64,000 nucleotides of DNA from JABDIP01 sp965250245. GTDB taxonomy: Bacteria > Pseudomonadota > Alphaproteobacteria > DSM-16000 > Inquilinaceae. Shown here in pieces: positions 25,517 through 35,096 of the stretch (position 1 is its first letter; each line of letters starts with the position of its first letter). The notes under the pieces were generated by a model. That model saw only the letters and a program-made list of their open reading frames with translations, was not told the origin of the DNA and made no database searches. The stretch covers positions 62,001 through 126,000 of the forward strand of contig OZ252296.1 of NCBI GenBank assembly GCA_965250245.1. The letters are read 5' to 3'. The translations under genes were made by a program, and so were the position numbers.

Positions 25517-26905
25517 ATGCTCCGTTCGCCGATCCGCCTGGTCCTGGCTGTCATCGTCTCCGCCGCAATCCTGGCATCGCCCGCCCGGGCGCAGCAGCCG
25601 GAGATGGACGACGCGCTGATCCTGGAGATGAGCACGCTGCTGGTGTTCGGCGGCCCGGAGGAGAACCAGCTCGCCCTGCAGGCGCTGTCCACCCGCGGCG
25701 AGACCGACATCGTGCCGACCCTGATCCTGGCGATGCGCTATTCCCGGCTCGGCCAAGGCGCTTTTTCCCAGGCGCTGGCGGAGCTCACCGGTGAGGATGC
25801 CGGGATCGGCTGGAACCCCTGGATGACCTGGATGGAGACCCATCCGGAGATCGTCCCCAATGCCAGCTACCTGGAGTTCAAGCGCCGGCTCTACTCCGTG
25901 ATCGACCCCCGCTTCGGCGATTTCATCTACCCGAACCTGCAGCATGAGATCCGGCTGGAGGAGATCGTCTGGGGCGGTGTTCAGGTCGATGGCATCCCGG
26001 CCCTGACCAACCCGCAATTCGTCGCCGGGCCCGAAGCCGCCTATCTGGAGCCGGACGAGCAGGTCTTCGGCGTCGAGATCAACGGCGACGCCCGCGCCTA
26101 TCCGCTGCGCATGATGGATTGGCACGAGATGTTCAACGACGTGATCGGCGGGGTGCCGGTCTCGCTCGCCTATTGCACCCTGTGCGGCGCCGGCATCCTG
26201 TTCGACACAACGGTAGAGGGCTATGACGAGCCCTTCGTGTTCGGCTCTTCGGGCTTCCTCTACCGGTCCAACAAGCTGATGTACGACCAGCAGACCAAGA
26301 GCCTTTGGAACCAGTTCACCGGCCGCCCGGTGACGGGGCGCCTGACCGGGTCCGGCATCGAGCTCGGCATTCGCCCGGTGGCGATCACAAGCTGGGAGCG
26401 CTGGCTGGAGCGGCACCCGGACACGCTGGTGCTGTCGCTGGACACCGGCTTCACCCGCGACTATCGCCCCGGCCGGCCCTATGGCGAGTATTTCGCCAGC
26501 CCCGAACTGATGTTCCCGGCCGCGCTGCGGGACGAGGCGCTGCTGCAGAAGGACCAGGTGTTCGGCGTGCGCCTGCCCGGCGGTGCGAAGGCCTGGCCTC
26601 TGGAGGCCTTCGCCGGCGGTGCCGTGATCAACGACCGCGCCGGGCTGACCGAGCTGGTGCTGGTCGGCGACCAGGAGACCCGTACGGTGCGCGCCTATCG
26701 CCGCGAGGGCCTGGAATTCATGGAAGGTCAGGCAGCGGACCGGCTGGTCAGCAAGGACGGCGTCGAGTGGACGGTCACGGAAGATGCGCTGACCGCGCCG
26801 GACGGTCGCTCATTGGAGCGGCTGCCGGGCCACGTCGCCTATTGGTTCGCCTGGGCCGGGTATCTGCGCGATGCCGAACTCTACGACCCGGCGGAAGCGG
26901 GATAG
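25517..26905 (+). CDS. DUF3179 domain-containing secreted protein
   Basis: A 462-residue exported protein with a signal peptide (residues 1-25, cleavage after ARA). A short helical region (about 30-100) precedes the DUF3179 domain. Family marks are 'VFGVEINGDARAYPLRMMDWHEMFND', 'GGVPVSLAYCTLCGAGILFD' with its CxxC (about residues 220-223), 'FGSSGFLYRSNKLMYDQQTKSLWNQFTGRPVTG' and 'FTRDYRPGRPYGEY'. The CTLCG cysteine pair suggests metal or redox chemistry, but the family has no proven function. GCGAGG upstream of ATG 25517 is the ribosome site. Confidence 0.88.
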   Translation: MLRSPIRLVLAVIVSAAILASPARAQQPEMDDALILEMSTLLVFGGPEENQLALQALSTRGETDIVPTLILAMRYSRLGQGAFSQALAELTGEDAGIGWNPWMTWMETHPEIVPNASYLEFKRRLYSVIDPRFGDFIYPNLQHEIRLEEIVWGGVQVDGIPALTNPQFVAGPEAAYLEPDEQVFGVEINGDARAYPLRMMDWHEMFNDVIGGVPVSLAYCTLCGAGILFDTTVEGYDEPFVFGSSGFLYRSNKLMYDQQTKSLWNQFTGRPVTGRLTGSGIELGIRPVAITSWERWLERHPDTLVLSLDTGFTRDYRPGRPYGEYFASPELMFPAALRDEALLQKDQVFGVRLPGGAKAWPLEAFAGGAVINDRAGLTELVLVGDQETRTVRAYRREGLEFMEGQAADRLVSKDGVEWTVTEDALTAPDGRSLERLPGHVAYWFAWAGYLRDAELYDPAEAG

Positions 26906-26983
26906 GAGATGACCGCGCCCCTCATCAGGCTCGCACAGGGAGGACATTGAGCCTGACAAGGGGCGGGTCACTCGCGCGATTCC

Positions 26984-27757
26984 CTACCAGCAGCAATACC
27001 CGCCGTCGGCCAGCACGATGCTGCCGGTCATCAGGCTGGCGGCGTCGGATGCCAGGAACAGCACGACCGAGGCGATCTCCTCGGGCTGTCCGACCCGGCG
27101 CATCGGCGTGCTCTCCAGCCAGACCGGGTACATGTCCGGGTCGTCCATGCCGAACTTGGTCAGCGGCGTCTCGATATAGGTCGGCGCCACCGCGTTGACC
27201 CGAACGCCGCGCTCGCCCCATTCCGCGGCCAGGGAGCGGGTGAGGTGATGCACGGCCGCCTTGGACGCGTTGTAGAAGCTCTGCTCCTGCGGCTTGTTGA
27301 CGATGAAGCCGGACATCGAGCCGATATTGACCACCGCGCCCTTGCCGGCGGTCAGCATGTGGCCGCCGAAGGCGCGGCAGCACCAGAAGACGCCGTTCAG
27401 GTTCACGTCGATGACGTTGCGCCAATGCTCGTCGGCGACCTGCTCCGCCGGAACGCCGCTGCGGGCGATGCCGGCGTTGTTGACCAGGATATCGACCGTG
27501 CCGTGCCGGGCGACGATCTCCGCGGCCACCGATGTGACCTGCTCCGGGTCGGTGACGTCCAGCGGGATCGTGTCGGCCTCCAGCCCGAGCTTGGCGAGCG
27601 CCGCCTGACCTTCCGACGCGACCGCCGGATCGATATCGGCGATCACCACCTTGGCGCCGGCCTCGGCAAGCGCCTGGCTGCAGGCCAGGCCGATGGCCCG
27701 TCCGCCGCCGGTCACCACGGCGACGCGGCCGCTCAGATCGTATTTCTCCAGATACAT
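26984..27757 (-). CDS. Short-chain polyol dehydrogenase of the polyol operon
   Basis: A 257-residue SDR with TGGGRAIG (residues about 16-23), 'VIADID' with the NAD-preferring Asp, NNAG, catalytic Ser in 'NIGSMSG', and YNASK supplying YxxxK. The C-terminus 'LADGGYCCW' resembles galactitol/xylitol/D-arabinitol-type dehydrogenases. It is the last gene of the leftward transporter operon (63 bases after the ATPase gene). With the divergent xylulokinase, this suggests oxidation of a pentitol to D-xylulose. The exact polyol cannot be read from sequence. Confidence 0.85.
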   Translation of the reverse strand: MYLEKYDLSGRVAVVTGGGRAIGLACSQALAEAGAKVVIADIDPAVASEGQAALAKLGLEADTIPLDVTDPEQVTSVAAEIVARHGTVDILVNNAGIARSGVPAEQVADEHWRNVIDVNLNGVFWCCRAFGGHMLTAGKGAVVNIGSMSGFIVNKPQEQSFYNASKAAVHHLTRSLAAEWGERGVRVNAVAPTYIETPLTKFGMDDPDMYPVWLESTPMRRVGQPEEIASVVLFLASDAASLMTGSIVLADGGYCCW

Positions 27758-27819
27758 TGCGCGTCTCCCTGCGCCGCCAGTCGATCAGCCCGAGCCTGCC
27801 TTATCCCGGGTTCGTCGTG

Positions 27820-28824
<1,005 letters not shown>

Positions 28825-28836
28825 GGTCGTGTCCCC

Positions 28837-29667
28837 CTATTTCACCGCGCCGAAGGTCAGGCCGCGCACGAGTTGTTTCTGGCTGAACCAGCCGACGATC
28901 AGGATCGGCGCGATGGCCATCGTCGAGGCCGCCGAGAGCTTGGCGTAGAACAGTCCCTCGGGGCTGGAGAAGCTGGCGATGAAGGCGGTGAGCGGTGCCG
29001 CGTTGGCCGCCGTCAGGTTCAGCGTCCAGAACGCCTCGTTCCACGCCAGGATGACGTTCAGCAGCACGGTCGAGGCGATGCCCGGGACCGCCATCGGCGT
29101 CAGCACGTGCAGGATCTCGTTGCGCAGGCTGGCGCCGTCCATGCGCGCCGCCTCCAGGATCTCGCCTGGGATCTCGCGGAAATACGTGAACAGCATCCAG
29201 ATGATGATCGGCAGGTTGATCAGGGTCAGCACGATCACCAGGCCGAGGCGCGTGTCGAGCAATCCGGCATCCCGGAAGAGCAGGTAGATCGGGATCAGCA
29301 CGCCCACCGGCGGCAGCATCTTGGTGGACAGCATCCACATCAGGATGTCCTTGGTCCGCTTGGCCGGCACGAAGGCCATCGACCAGGCGGCCGGGATCGC
29401 GATGAGGAGCCCCAGGGCAACCGATCCGAAGGAAATGATGACCGAGTTGAAGAAGTGCTTGGGATAGTCCGAGCGCTGGTTCACCGCTTCGTAGGCCGAG
29501 AGGTTCCAGTCGAAGAACAGGAAGGATGGCGGCGACGCAATAGCCTCGCCCTCGGTCTTGAAGCCGGTCAGGAAGGTCCAGAGGATCGGGAAGAAGATCA
29601 TCAGGCCGACGAGCCAGGCGGCCGCGGTGTAGATCGTCTTGCGTTGGTTCGTGACTGCGCGTGCCAT
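28837..29667 (-). CDS. Polyol/sugar ABC permease, second subunit (SmoG/MalG type)
   Basis: A 276-residue permease with six transmembrane helices and the EAA coupling loop 'EAARMDGASLRNEILHVLTPMAVPG' (about residues 190-214). ATG 29667 sits two bases after the other permease's stop. A larger frame running to 30456 merely overlaps that gene out of frame. The 'STKMLPPVGVLIPIYLLFRDAGLLDT' segment is typical of MalG-like partners. It pairs with the 29670-30542 subunit to form the channel. Confidence 0.92.
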   Translation of the reverse strand: MARAVTNQRKTIYTAAAWLVGLMIFFPILWTFLTGFKTEGEAIASPPSFLFFDWNLSAYEAVNQRSDYPKHFFNSVIISFGSVALGLLIAIPAAWSMAFVPAKRTKDILMWMLSTKMLPPVGVLIPIYLLFRDAGLLDTRLGLVIVLTLINLPIIIWMLFTYFREIPGEILEAARMDGASLRNEILHVLTPMAVPGIASTVLLNVILAWNEAFWTLNLTAANAAPLTAFIASFSSPEGLFYAKLSAASTMAIAPILIVGWFSQKQLVRGLTFGAVK

Positions 29668-29669
29668 GG

Positions 29670-30542
29670 TCAGAGGTCCAGGTTCTTGCCGATCATCCGC
29701 ATCAGGAAGATCGCCACGATGTTCGCGAGGATGATGGCGATGACGCCGCCGGCCGACCCGCCGCCCACGTCGAACTGCAGCAGGGACTGGATGTAGACGA
29801 GGAAGGTCAGGTTGGTCGTCGCGGTTCCGGGACCGCCATTGGTGGTCACCAGGATCTCGGCGAAGATCGACAGCAGGAAGATCGTCTGGATCAGGATCAC
29901 CACGGTGATGGCGCGGGCGAGGTGCGGCAGGATGATGTAGATGAAGCGGTTGAGGGCGCCGGCGCCGTCCATCTCGGCCGCCTCGAGCTGCTCGCTGTCC
30001 AGGGACTGGATGGCGGTCAGCAGGATGAGCGTGGCGAAGGGCAGCCACTGCCAGCTGACGATGCCGATGATCGAGGCGAGGGGGTAATGCGCGAAGAAGT
30101 CGATCGGCTGTAACCCCAGGGTCTGCGAGATGTATGCGAACAGCCCGTTGACCGGGTTCATGAACATGTTCTTCCAGACCAGCGCCGAGACCGTGGGCAT
30201 GACGAAGAACGGGGCGATCACCAGGATCCGGACGATGCCCTGGCCCCAGATCGGCTGATCCAGCAGAAGGGCGAGCAGGATGCCCCCGACGATCGTGATG
30301 ACCAGCACCCCGCCGACCAGCACCAGCGTGTTGCGAATGGCGTCGAAGAAGGACGGGTCGGTCAGGAAGAACCGGTAGTTCGTCCAACCGGCGAAGCTCT
30401 CCTGTCCCGGCTGCAGCAGGTTGTAGAACAGGAAGGAGAAGTAGATCGTCATGCACAGCGGGATCAGCATCCAGCCGAGCAGGACGATCACGGCTGGCGA
30501 TATCATGAAGCGCGCTGCGGTTCTGGAATGCTGTGTGGCCAT
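29670..30542 (-). CDS. Polyol/sugar ABC permease, first subunit (SmoF/MalF type)
   Basis: A 290-residue inner-membrane permease with six helices. The N-terminal 'MISPAVIVLLGWMLIPL' helix and the EAA loop 'EAAEMDGAGALNRFIYIILPHLARA' (about residues 195-220) identify a CUT1-class MalF-like subunit. It is encoded 132 bases after the binding protein and two bases before the second permease. The length is the usual one for a sugar or polyol system without the long periplasmic insertion of enteric MalF. Confidence 0.92.
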   Translation of the reverse strand: MATQHSRTAARFMISPAVIVLLGWMLIPLCMTIYFSFLFYNLLQPGQESFAGWTNYRFFLTDPSFFDAIRNTLVLVGGVLVITIVGGILLALLLDQPIWGQGIVRILVIAPFFVMPTVSALVWKNMFMNPVNGLFAYISQTLGLQPIDFFAHYPLASIIGIVSWQWLPFATLILLTAIQSLDSEQLEAAEMDGAGALNRFIYIILPHLARAITVVILIQTIFLLSIFAEILVTTNGGPGTATTNLTFLVYIQSLLQFDVGGGSAGGVIAIILANIVAIFLMRMIGKNLDL

Positions 30543-30674
30543 CGTAACCCCCGAGTCTGATAGCCGAATTCCGGGCGTGCGGGACGGCGGTCGACGCCGA
30601 TCTAAGCGGAGCCGAGCGTAACGGGACGAAGTGCAGCGGGACCGGTGTGGAAACCGGCCCCGCTACGGGAGGAA

Positions 30675-31988
30675 CTACCTGATGTAACCGGCCTTGGTCA
30701 TTTCGCGGACCGCGAAGGCCTGCGAGTTGGACAGGGCCTCGTCGACCGACTGCTGGCCGGCAAGGGCCGCCGCAATCTGCTGGCCGACATAGTTGCCGAT
30801 CCCCTGGAACTCGGGGATGGCCACGAACTGCACGCCGGTGTACGGGACCGGGTTCAGCGTCGCGTTGGCCGGGTCAGCGGCCAGGATCGATGTCTCCACG
30901 GTTTCCGCGAACGGCGCGGCCGAGGTGTACATCTCGTTGGCGTAGGTCGACATCCGCGTGCCCGGAGGTGCGGCAACCCAGCCTTCGGTCTCGCCGACCA
31001 GGCTGACGTACTCTTTCGAAGTCGCCCAGGCCAGGAAGTCCTTGGCGATGTCGGCCTTCTGCGAGCTTGCGGGAACCGCCAGAGCCCAGGCCCAGAACCA
31101 GCCGGTCCCCCGATCGGTCACCTGCTTCGGTGCCTGGAAGAACCCGGTCGTGTCAGACACGCTGGACTCGTTCGGGTTGTAGATGAAGCCCGCCGCCGAA
31201 GTCGCGTCGACCCAGGTCGCGCACTTGCCATCCGCGAACAGCGCCCGGTTCTCATTGTGGCCGTTGGCCGATGCACCCGGAGGACCGTAATTGTTCATCA
31301 GGTCCACATAGTAGTTGATGGCGGAACGCCACTCCGGCGAGTCGATCGTCGGGTTCCAGTCCATATCGAACCACTGGCCCCCGAAGGCGTTCACCATCGG
31401 GCCGACGAACGCCATGTTCTCGCCCCAGCCGGCCTTGCCGCGCTGGCAGGTGCCGTAGACGCCATTGTCGGGATCGTGCACCTGGGCGACGATCTCGGCG
31501 AATTCGTCATAGGTGATCTGCTCGGTCGGCGCCGCGATGCCGGCCTTGTCGAACAGGTCGGTGCGATAGAAGGTGAACGAGCTCTCGGCATAGAACGGCA
31601 CCGCGTAGAGCGTCCCGTTGGCCGACAGGCCGGCGCGGATCGACTCGTAGATGTCGTCATAGTCGTAGTCCGCTCCGAGATCGTCCAATGCGACCAGCCA
31701 ATCCCGGTCGCCCCAGATCGGAGCCTCGTAGGCGCCGATGGTGATGATGTCGAACTGGCCGCCCGAGGTGGCGATGTCGGTCGTCACGCGCTGACGCAGG
31801 ACGTTCTCCTCCAGCACCACCCAATCCAGGGTGTGGCCGGTCGCCTCTTCCCACTGCGGCGACAGCCTCTGCATGATGATCATGTCCGTGTTGTTGACGG
31901 TCGCGATCGTCAACGTCTCGGCCTGGGCCAGCGCGGTGCTGCCCAAAAGCACACCGGCAAGCGCGGCGGTGAATCGAACCTTGTTCAT
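30675..31988 (-). CDS. Polyol/sugar ABC substrate-binding protein (SmoE type)
   Basis: A 437-residue periplasmic binding protein of the CUT1 cluster. ATG 31988, with GGGAGGAAGG upstream, starts a clean signal peptide (residues 1-23, cleavage after ALAQA). The frame open to 32141 is not needed. The mature protein opens 'ETLTIATVNNTDMIIMQRLSPQWEEATGHTLDWVVLEENVLRQRVTTD', a pattern I associate with sorbitol/mannitol-binding proteins. Conserved aromatics such as 'FYAESSFTFYRTDLFD' line the expected ligand cleft. It heads the operon running left through both permeases, the ATPase and the SDR. A SorC-type regulator is encoded immediately upstream on the same strand. Confidence 0.9.
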   Translation of the reverse strand: MNKVRFTAALAGVLLGSTALAQAETLTIATVNNTDMIIMQRLSPQWEEATGHTLDWVVLEENVLRQRVTTDIATSGGQFDIITIGAYEAPIWGDRDWLVALDDLGADYDYDDIYESIRAGLSANGTLYAVPFYAESSFTFYRTDLFDKAGIAAPTEQITYDEFAEIVAQVHDPDNGVYGTCQRGKAGWGENMAFVGPMVNAFGGQWFDMDWNPTIDSPEWRSAINYYVDLMNNYGPPGASANGHNENRALFADGKCATWVDATSAAGFIYNPNESSVSDTTGFFQAPKQVTDRGTGWFWAWALAVPASSQKADIAKDFLAWATSKEYVSLVGETEGWVAAPPGTRMSTYANEMYTSAAPFAETVETSILAADPANATLNPVPYTGVQFVAIPEFQGIGNYVGQQIAAALAGQQSVDEALSNSQAFAVREMTKAGYIR

Positions 31989-32047
31989 GGCTAGGCCTTC
32001 CTCCCTTTGAACCTTGCTTAATGCGGGCAATTGCTTACTGCCTGGGC

Positions 32048-32077
32048 ATTTAGCGCCTTCCTTTGGGTATCTGTCAA
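32048..32077 (-). promoter_or_regulatory. Possible promoter of the polyol transporter operon
   Basis: On the minus strand a perfect -35 TTGACA (32072-32077) is followed, 18 bases on, by CTAAAT (32048-32053), a poor -10 match, about 60 bases before the binding protein start. The 207-base gap between regulator and operon also holds an AT-rich GGCAATTGC palindromic core near 32028-32036. Confidence 0.4.
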
Positions 32078-32195
32078 CGAAATTGTCTAGGAATCGCCGG
32101 AATAGGGGCGAATTTTGCCGAACCGCGGAGCGGAAAGTCATGATCTTGCGCGTATGAACTGCGGCAGCGGCCGAGACCGGCCGCTCCGATCCGGA

Positions 32196-33158
32196 TCAGC
32201 TGGCTTCCAGGACGGCCTGGGCCGCGCCTTCATCGGTGATGAGCCCGGTGATCAGCCCGCCGCGCAGGGCGGCGGCAATGGCGTCGGCCTTATGTCGGCC
32301 GCCGGCGACCGCGATGGTCTGGCCCCGCGACGCCGCGCTGAGCGGGATCGCGGTGAGCCGCGCGTTGGTGGCATTGTCCAACGGCCGACCGTCGCGGTCA
32401 TAGGCCCAGCCGACGATCTCCCCGACAGCGCCGCGCGATGTCAGCTCCTCCAGCTCGGGATCGGTGATGAAGCCATCGGTCCGCATCGGGCATCCGGGTC
32501 CGATCACACCGACGCCGACGAAGGCGACGGTCGCCTTTGCGACCAGCGCCTCGACGTAGCGATAGGCCCTCTGGGACTTGAGCAACCGGCAATCGTCCAC
32601 GCTCTCGGCGATCACCGGTGTGGGGATCGGGAAGCATCCGGCCCCAAGGCGCTCGGCAAGGCGCAGGACGACGTCGAAGGGATTGGCCTGGCCGTCCCGG
32701 GTCATGTTACCGACCAGAGACACCACCTTGTGCTGGGGACGCGACACGGCCGACACCTGCCGCACCGTCTCCCGCAACGTGCGGCCGGTGCCGAAGGCGA
32801 TTATGGTCGGCTCTTTCGGGGTGACGTAGCGCTCAAGCTGCTCGGCGGCGGCGATCGCGATGCCGGTCGCGCTGTCGCCGGCGGCCGGGTCGGTGGGGAC
32901 GACATTGCAATATTCCAGGGAATAGGCCACGCGGATCTGTTCCGCCAACGCCGCGCAATCGGCGATGGGATGGTCGAGGCGGAACTTGATCAGGCCCTCT
33001 TCGGTGGCCAGCGAGACGAGCCGCTGGGCGCCCTGGCGGGAGACGTTCAGCTTGGTCGCGATCTCGTCCTGGGTGTTGCGGGCGATGTAGTAGAGCCAGG
33101 CGGCCCGCGCCGCGAGATCGAGCCTGCGACCCTGCTTCTCCGAGACCTGTCTGTTCAC
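32196..33158 (-). CDS. SorC/DeoR-family sugar-binding transcriptional regulator
   Basis: A 320-residue SorC-type regulator. An N-terminal helix-turn-helix (about residues 12-60, 'AWLYYIARNTQDEIATKLNVSRQGAQRLVSLATEEGLI') binds DNA. The C-terminal effector domain (about 65-320) has the family's 'GTGRTLRETVRQV', 'VVSLVGNM', 'VGVGVIGPGCPM', 'GAVGEIVGWAYD' and 'IAVAGGRHKADAIAAALRGG' blocks, related to sugar isomerase/deaminase folds that bind phosphorylated sugars. It is placed between the transporter operon and the divergent xylulokinase, so it probably controls both. The two abutting palindromes at 33208-33231 are the best operator candidate. Confidence 0.92.
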   Translation of the reverse strand: MNRQVSEKQGRRLDLAARAAWLYYIARNTQDEIATKLNVSRQGAQRLVSLATEEGLIKFRLDHPIADCAALAEQIRVAYSLEYCNVVPTDPAAGDSATGIAIAAAEQLERYVTPKEPTIIAFGTGRTLRETVRQVSAVSRPQHKVVSLVGNMTRDGQANPFDVVLRLAERLGAGCFPIPTPVIAESVDDCRLLKSQRAYRYVEALVAKATVAFVGVGVIGPGCPMRTDGFITDPELEELTSRGAVGEIVGWAYDRDGRPLDNATNARLTAIPLSAASRGQTIAVAGGRHKADAIAAALRGGLITGLITDEGAAQAVLEAS

Positions 33159-33207
33159 CTGGCCGTGTCCCCGGTTTCGCCCACGGCCGTCCGGCCGATC
33201 CCTCTAC

Positions 33208-33231
33208 ACATGCATGTTGAGCATATGCTCA
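33208..33231. promoter_or_regulatory. Two abutting palindromes, candidate SorC-regulator operator
   Basis: ACATGCATGT (33208-33217) and TGAGCATATGCTCA (33218-33231) are each perfect palindromes and touch end to end, 50 bases upstream of the regulator gene in the gap shared with xylB. A further half-like GTGCATGTGC follows at 33238-33247. This is the natural place for an autoregulatory operator. Confidence 0.55.
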
Positions 33232-33430
33232 CTCATTGTGCATGTGCCAACCCTACGCCTTGGCGACAGGCCGGGCAATGCGGAGTCGATCGCGGCGGCC
33301 CGGCCGGACCCATTGGAACGGCTTTCGGAGTCGGCCGCGCGCGGTGATAGGCTGTCGATCCGGACTGCGCCCGACCGGTGGCGCGCGGTTTCGGCAAGAA
33401 GGTTCTGGGCCCAGGGAGGAACGGAAGCCC

Positions 33431-34963
33431 GTGCAGCACGCTGTTGGATTCGATTTCGGCACTTCCGGGCTGAAAGCGGTGCTGGTCGATGCGTCCGGCA
33501 GGACCCTGGCGCGCGCGGCCCGGCCCTATGCCACGCGGCGCCCGCGGGCCGGCTGGTCGGAGCAGGACCCGGACGACTGGTGGCAGGCGCTGCGGGAGGT
33601 TGCGGCAATACTGGCCGCGGATCATCCGCCACCGGATGTCGTCGGCCTGTCGGGCCAGATGCATGCGCCGGTTCTGCTCGACGCCGGCGGCGCCGTGCTG
33701 TCTCCGGCGATCCTCTGGAACGATCAGCGTTCGACGGTCGAATGCGACGACATCGACCGGCTCACCGCCGGCCGCATCGCGGAGTGGACCGGCAATCCGA
33801 CCCGGACCGCGTTCACGGCCAGCAAGCTGCTCTGGCTGCGCCGGCACCGGCCCGACATCCATGCGCGCATCGAAACGGTGCTGCTGCCGAAGGATTTCAT
33901 CGGCTATCGGCTGACCGGCGTCTCCGCCACCGATTCCAGCGACGCCTCGGGCACGAGCCTTTTCGATGTGCGGGCCGGATGCTGGTCCGAGCGGACGCTC
34001 GATGCGCTCGATATTCCTGGCCACTGGCTGCCTGAGGTCGCGGGCGCCGCGGCGGCGAGTGGGCGGATCACCGACGCGGCGGCGGAGCAGACGGGCCTGC
34101 CGGCCGGCATTCCCGTCGTGACCGGGGCGTCCGACCAGTCCGCCGCCGCGATCGGCTGCGGCAACGTGGCGCCGGGCATCTTGTCCATCAATCTCGGCAC
34201 CTCGGCGACCGTGGCGGCGACGGTGCGGGCGCCGCTGACCGATCCGACCGGCGCCTGCCACACCTTCCGCCATGCGGTGTCGGACGCCTGGCAGATCATG
34301 GGCGGGGTGCTGGCCGCCGGCGGGGCGGTGCAGTGGTATCGGGAGCGGATCGCGGTCAACGGGCTGCCCTCCGGCGCCGATGCGGCGAATGGATACGACG
34401 AGATCCTGGCCGGTGCACAGGAGGTTTCGCCCGGCGCGGACGGCCTGATCTTCCTGCCCTACTTGACCGGTGAGCGGGCGCCGCACAACGACCCGCATGC
34501 CCGTGGCGGCTGGATCGGCCTCACCGCCCGCCATGACCAGCGGCATCTTGCCCGCGCCGTCCTCGAGGGCGTCTGCTTCGCCCTGCGGCAGATTGTCGAA
34601 CGGATCGAGTCGGCCGCCGGCCCGGCAGCGGAGATTAGGATCGCCGGCGGTGGCGTCCGCGGCGGGGGCTGGCCGATCATCCTCGCCTCGGTCCTCGGAC
34701 GCCCCTTGCGGCCGGTGGTGACGCCGGACGCATCGGCGCTGGGCGCCGCGACGCTCGCGATGGCCGGGCTGACCGGAGCGGCGCCGGAGGCGCTGGCGGC
34801 GGATTGGGTCCGGCATGATCCGGATGTCGACCCGGATCCGGCCGCCATGGCGCGCTACGGCGAGATGCAGGCGATCTTCGATTCGCTCTACCCCGCGACC
34901 CGGGACGCCATGCGGCGCCTGTCCGATCTGGACCGGATGGAAGGGCGGCTGTCGGACTCCTGA
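33431..34963 (+). CDS. xylB: Xylulokinase
   Basis: A 510-residue FGGY carbohydrate kinase that phosphorylates D-xylulose to xylulose 5-phosphate, feeding the pentose phosphate pathway. The N-terminal ATP-site strand is 'GFDFGTSGLKAVLVD', with Asp8 in place. 'GLSGQMHAPVLLD' is the xylulokinase-type substrate motif. The central 'SDASGTSLFD', 'GASDQSAAAIGCG' (catalytic Asp) and 'NLGTSATV' and the C-terminal 'IAGGGVRGGGWPIILASVLGRPL' complete the FGGY signature set. The start is GTG 33431, with GGAGG eleven bases upstream; the longer frame from 33236 crosses the regulatory region. It is divergent from the SorC regulator and the polyol transporter. Confidence 0.92.
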   Translation: MQHAVGFDFGTSGLKAVLVDASGRTLARAARPYATRRPRAGWSEQDPDDWWQALREVAAILAADHPPPDVVGLSGQMHAPVLLDAGGAVLSPAILWNDQRSTVECDDIDRLTAGRIAEWTGNPTRTAFTASKLLWLRRHRPDIHARIETVLLPKDFIGYRLTGVSATDSSDASGTSLFDVRAGCWSERTLDALDIPGHWLPEVAGAAAASGRITDAAAEQTGLPAGIPVVTGASDQSAAAIGCGNVAPGILSINLGTSATVAATVRAPLTDPTGACHTFRHAVSDAWQIMGGVLAAGGAVQWYRERIAVNGLPSGADAANGYDEILAGAQEVSPGADGLIFLPYLTGERAPHNDPHARGGWIGLTARHDQRHLARAVLEGVCFALRQIVERIESAAGPAAEIRIAGGGVRGGGWPIILASVLGRPLRPVVTPDASALGAATLAMAGLTGAAPEALAADWVRHDPDVDPDPAAMARYGEMQAIFDSLYPATRDAMRRLSDLDRMEGRLSDS

Positions 34964-35096
34964 AGGGTGGACCTGAGTCGCCGGATGACGTCGCATGGCG
35001 GTCGAATGCGGTTGCATGTCCGCCCCAGGAATGCATCCTTGGTGACCCACGGGCCGGTCATCCCAACGCGGTCCACCATGACGAGGGTTTGGCTCC

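Noticed and set aside
28837..30456. A fused 539-residue permease
   Set aside because: Only the part from 29667 reads as permease. The rest is an out-of-frame shadow of the neighbouring permease, which has its own intact frame (29670-30542).
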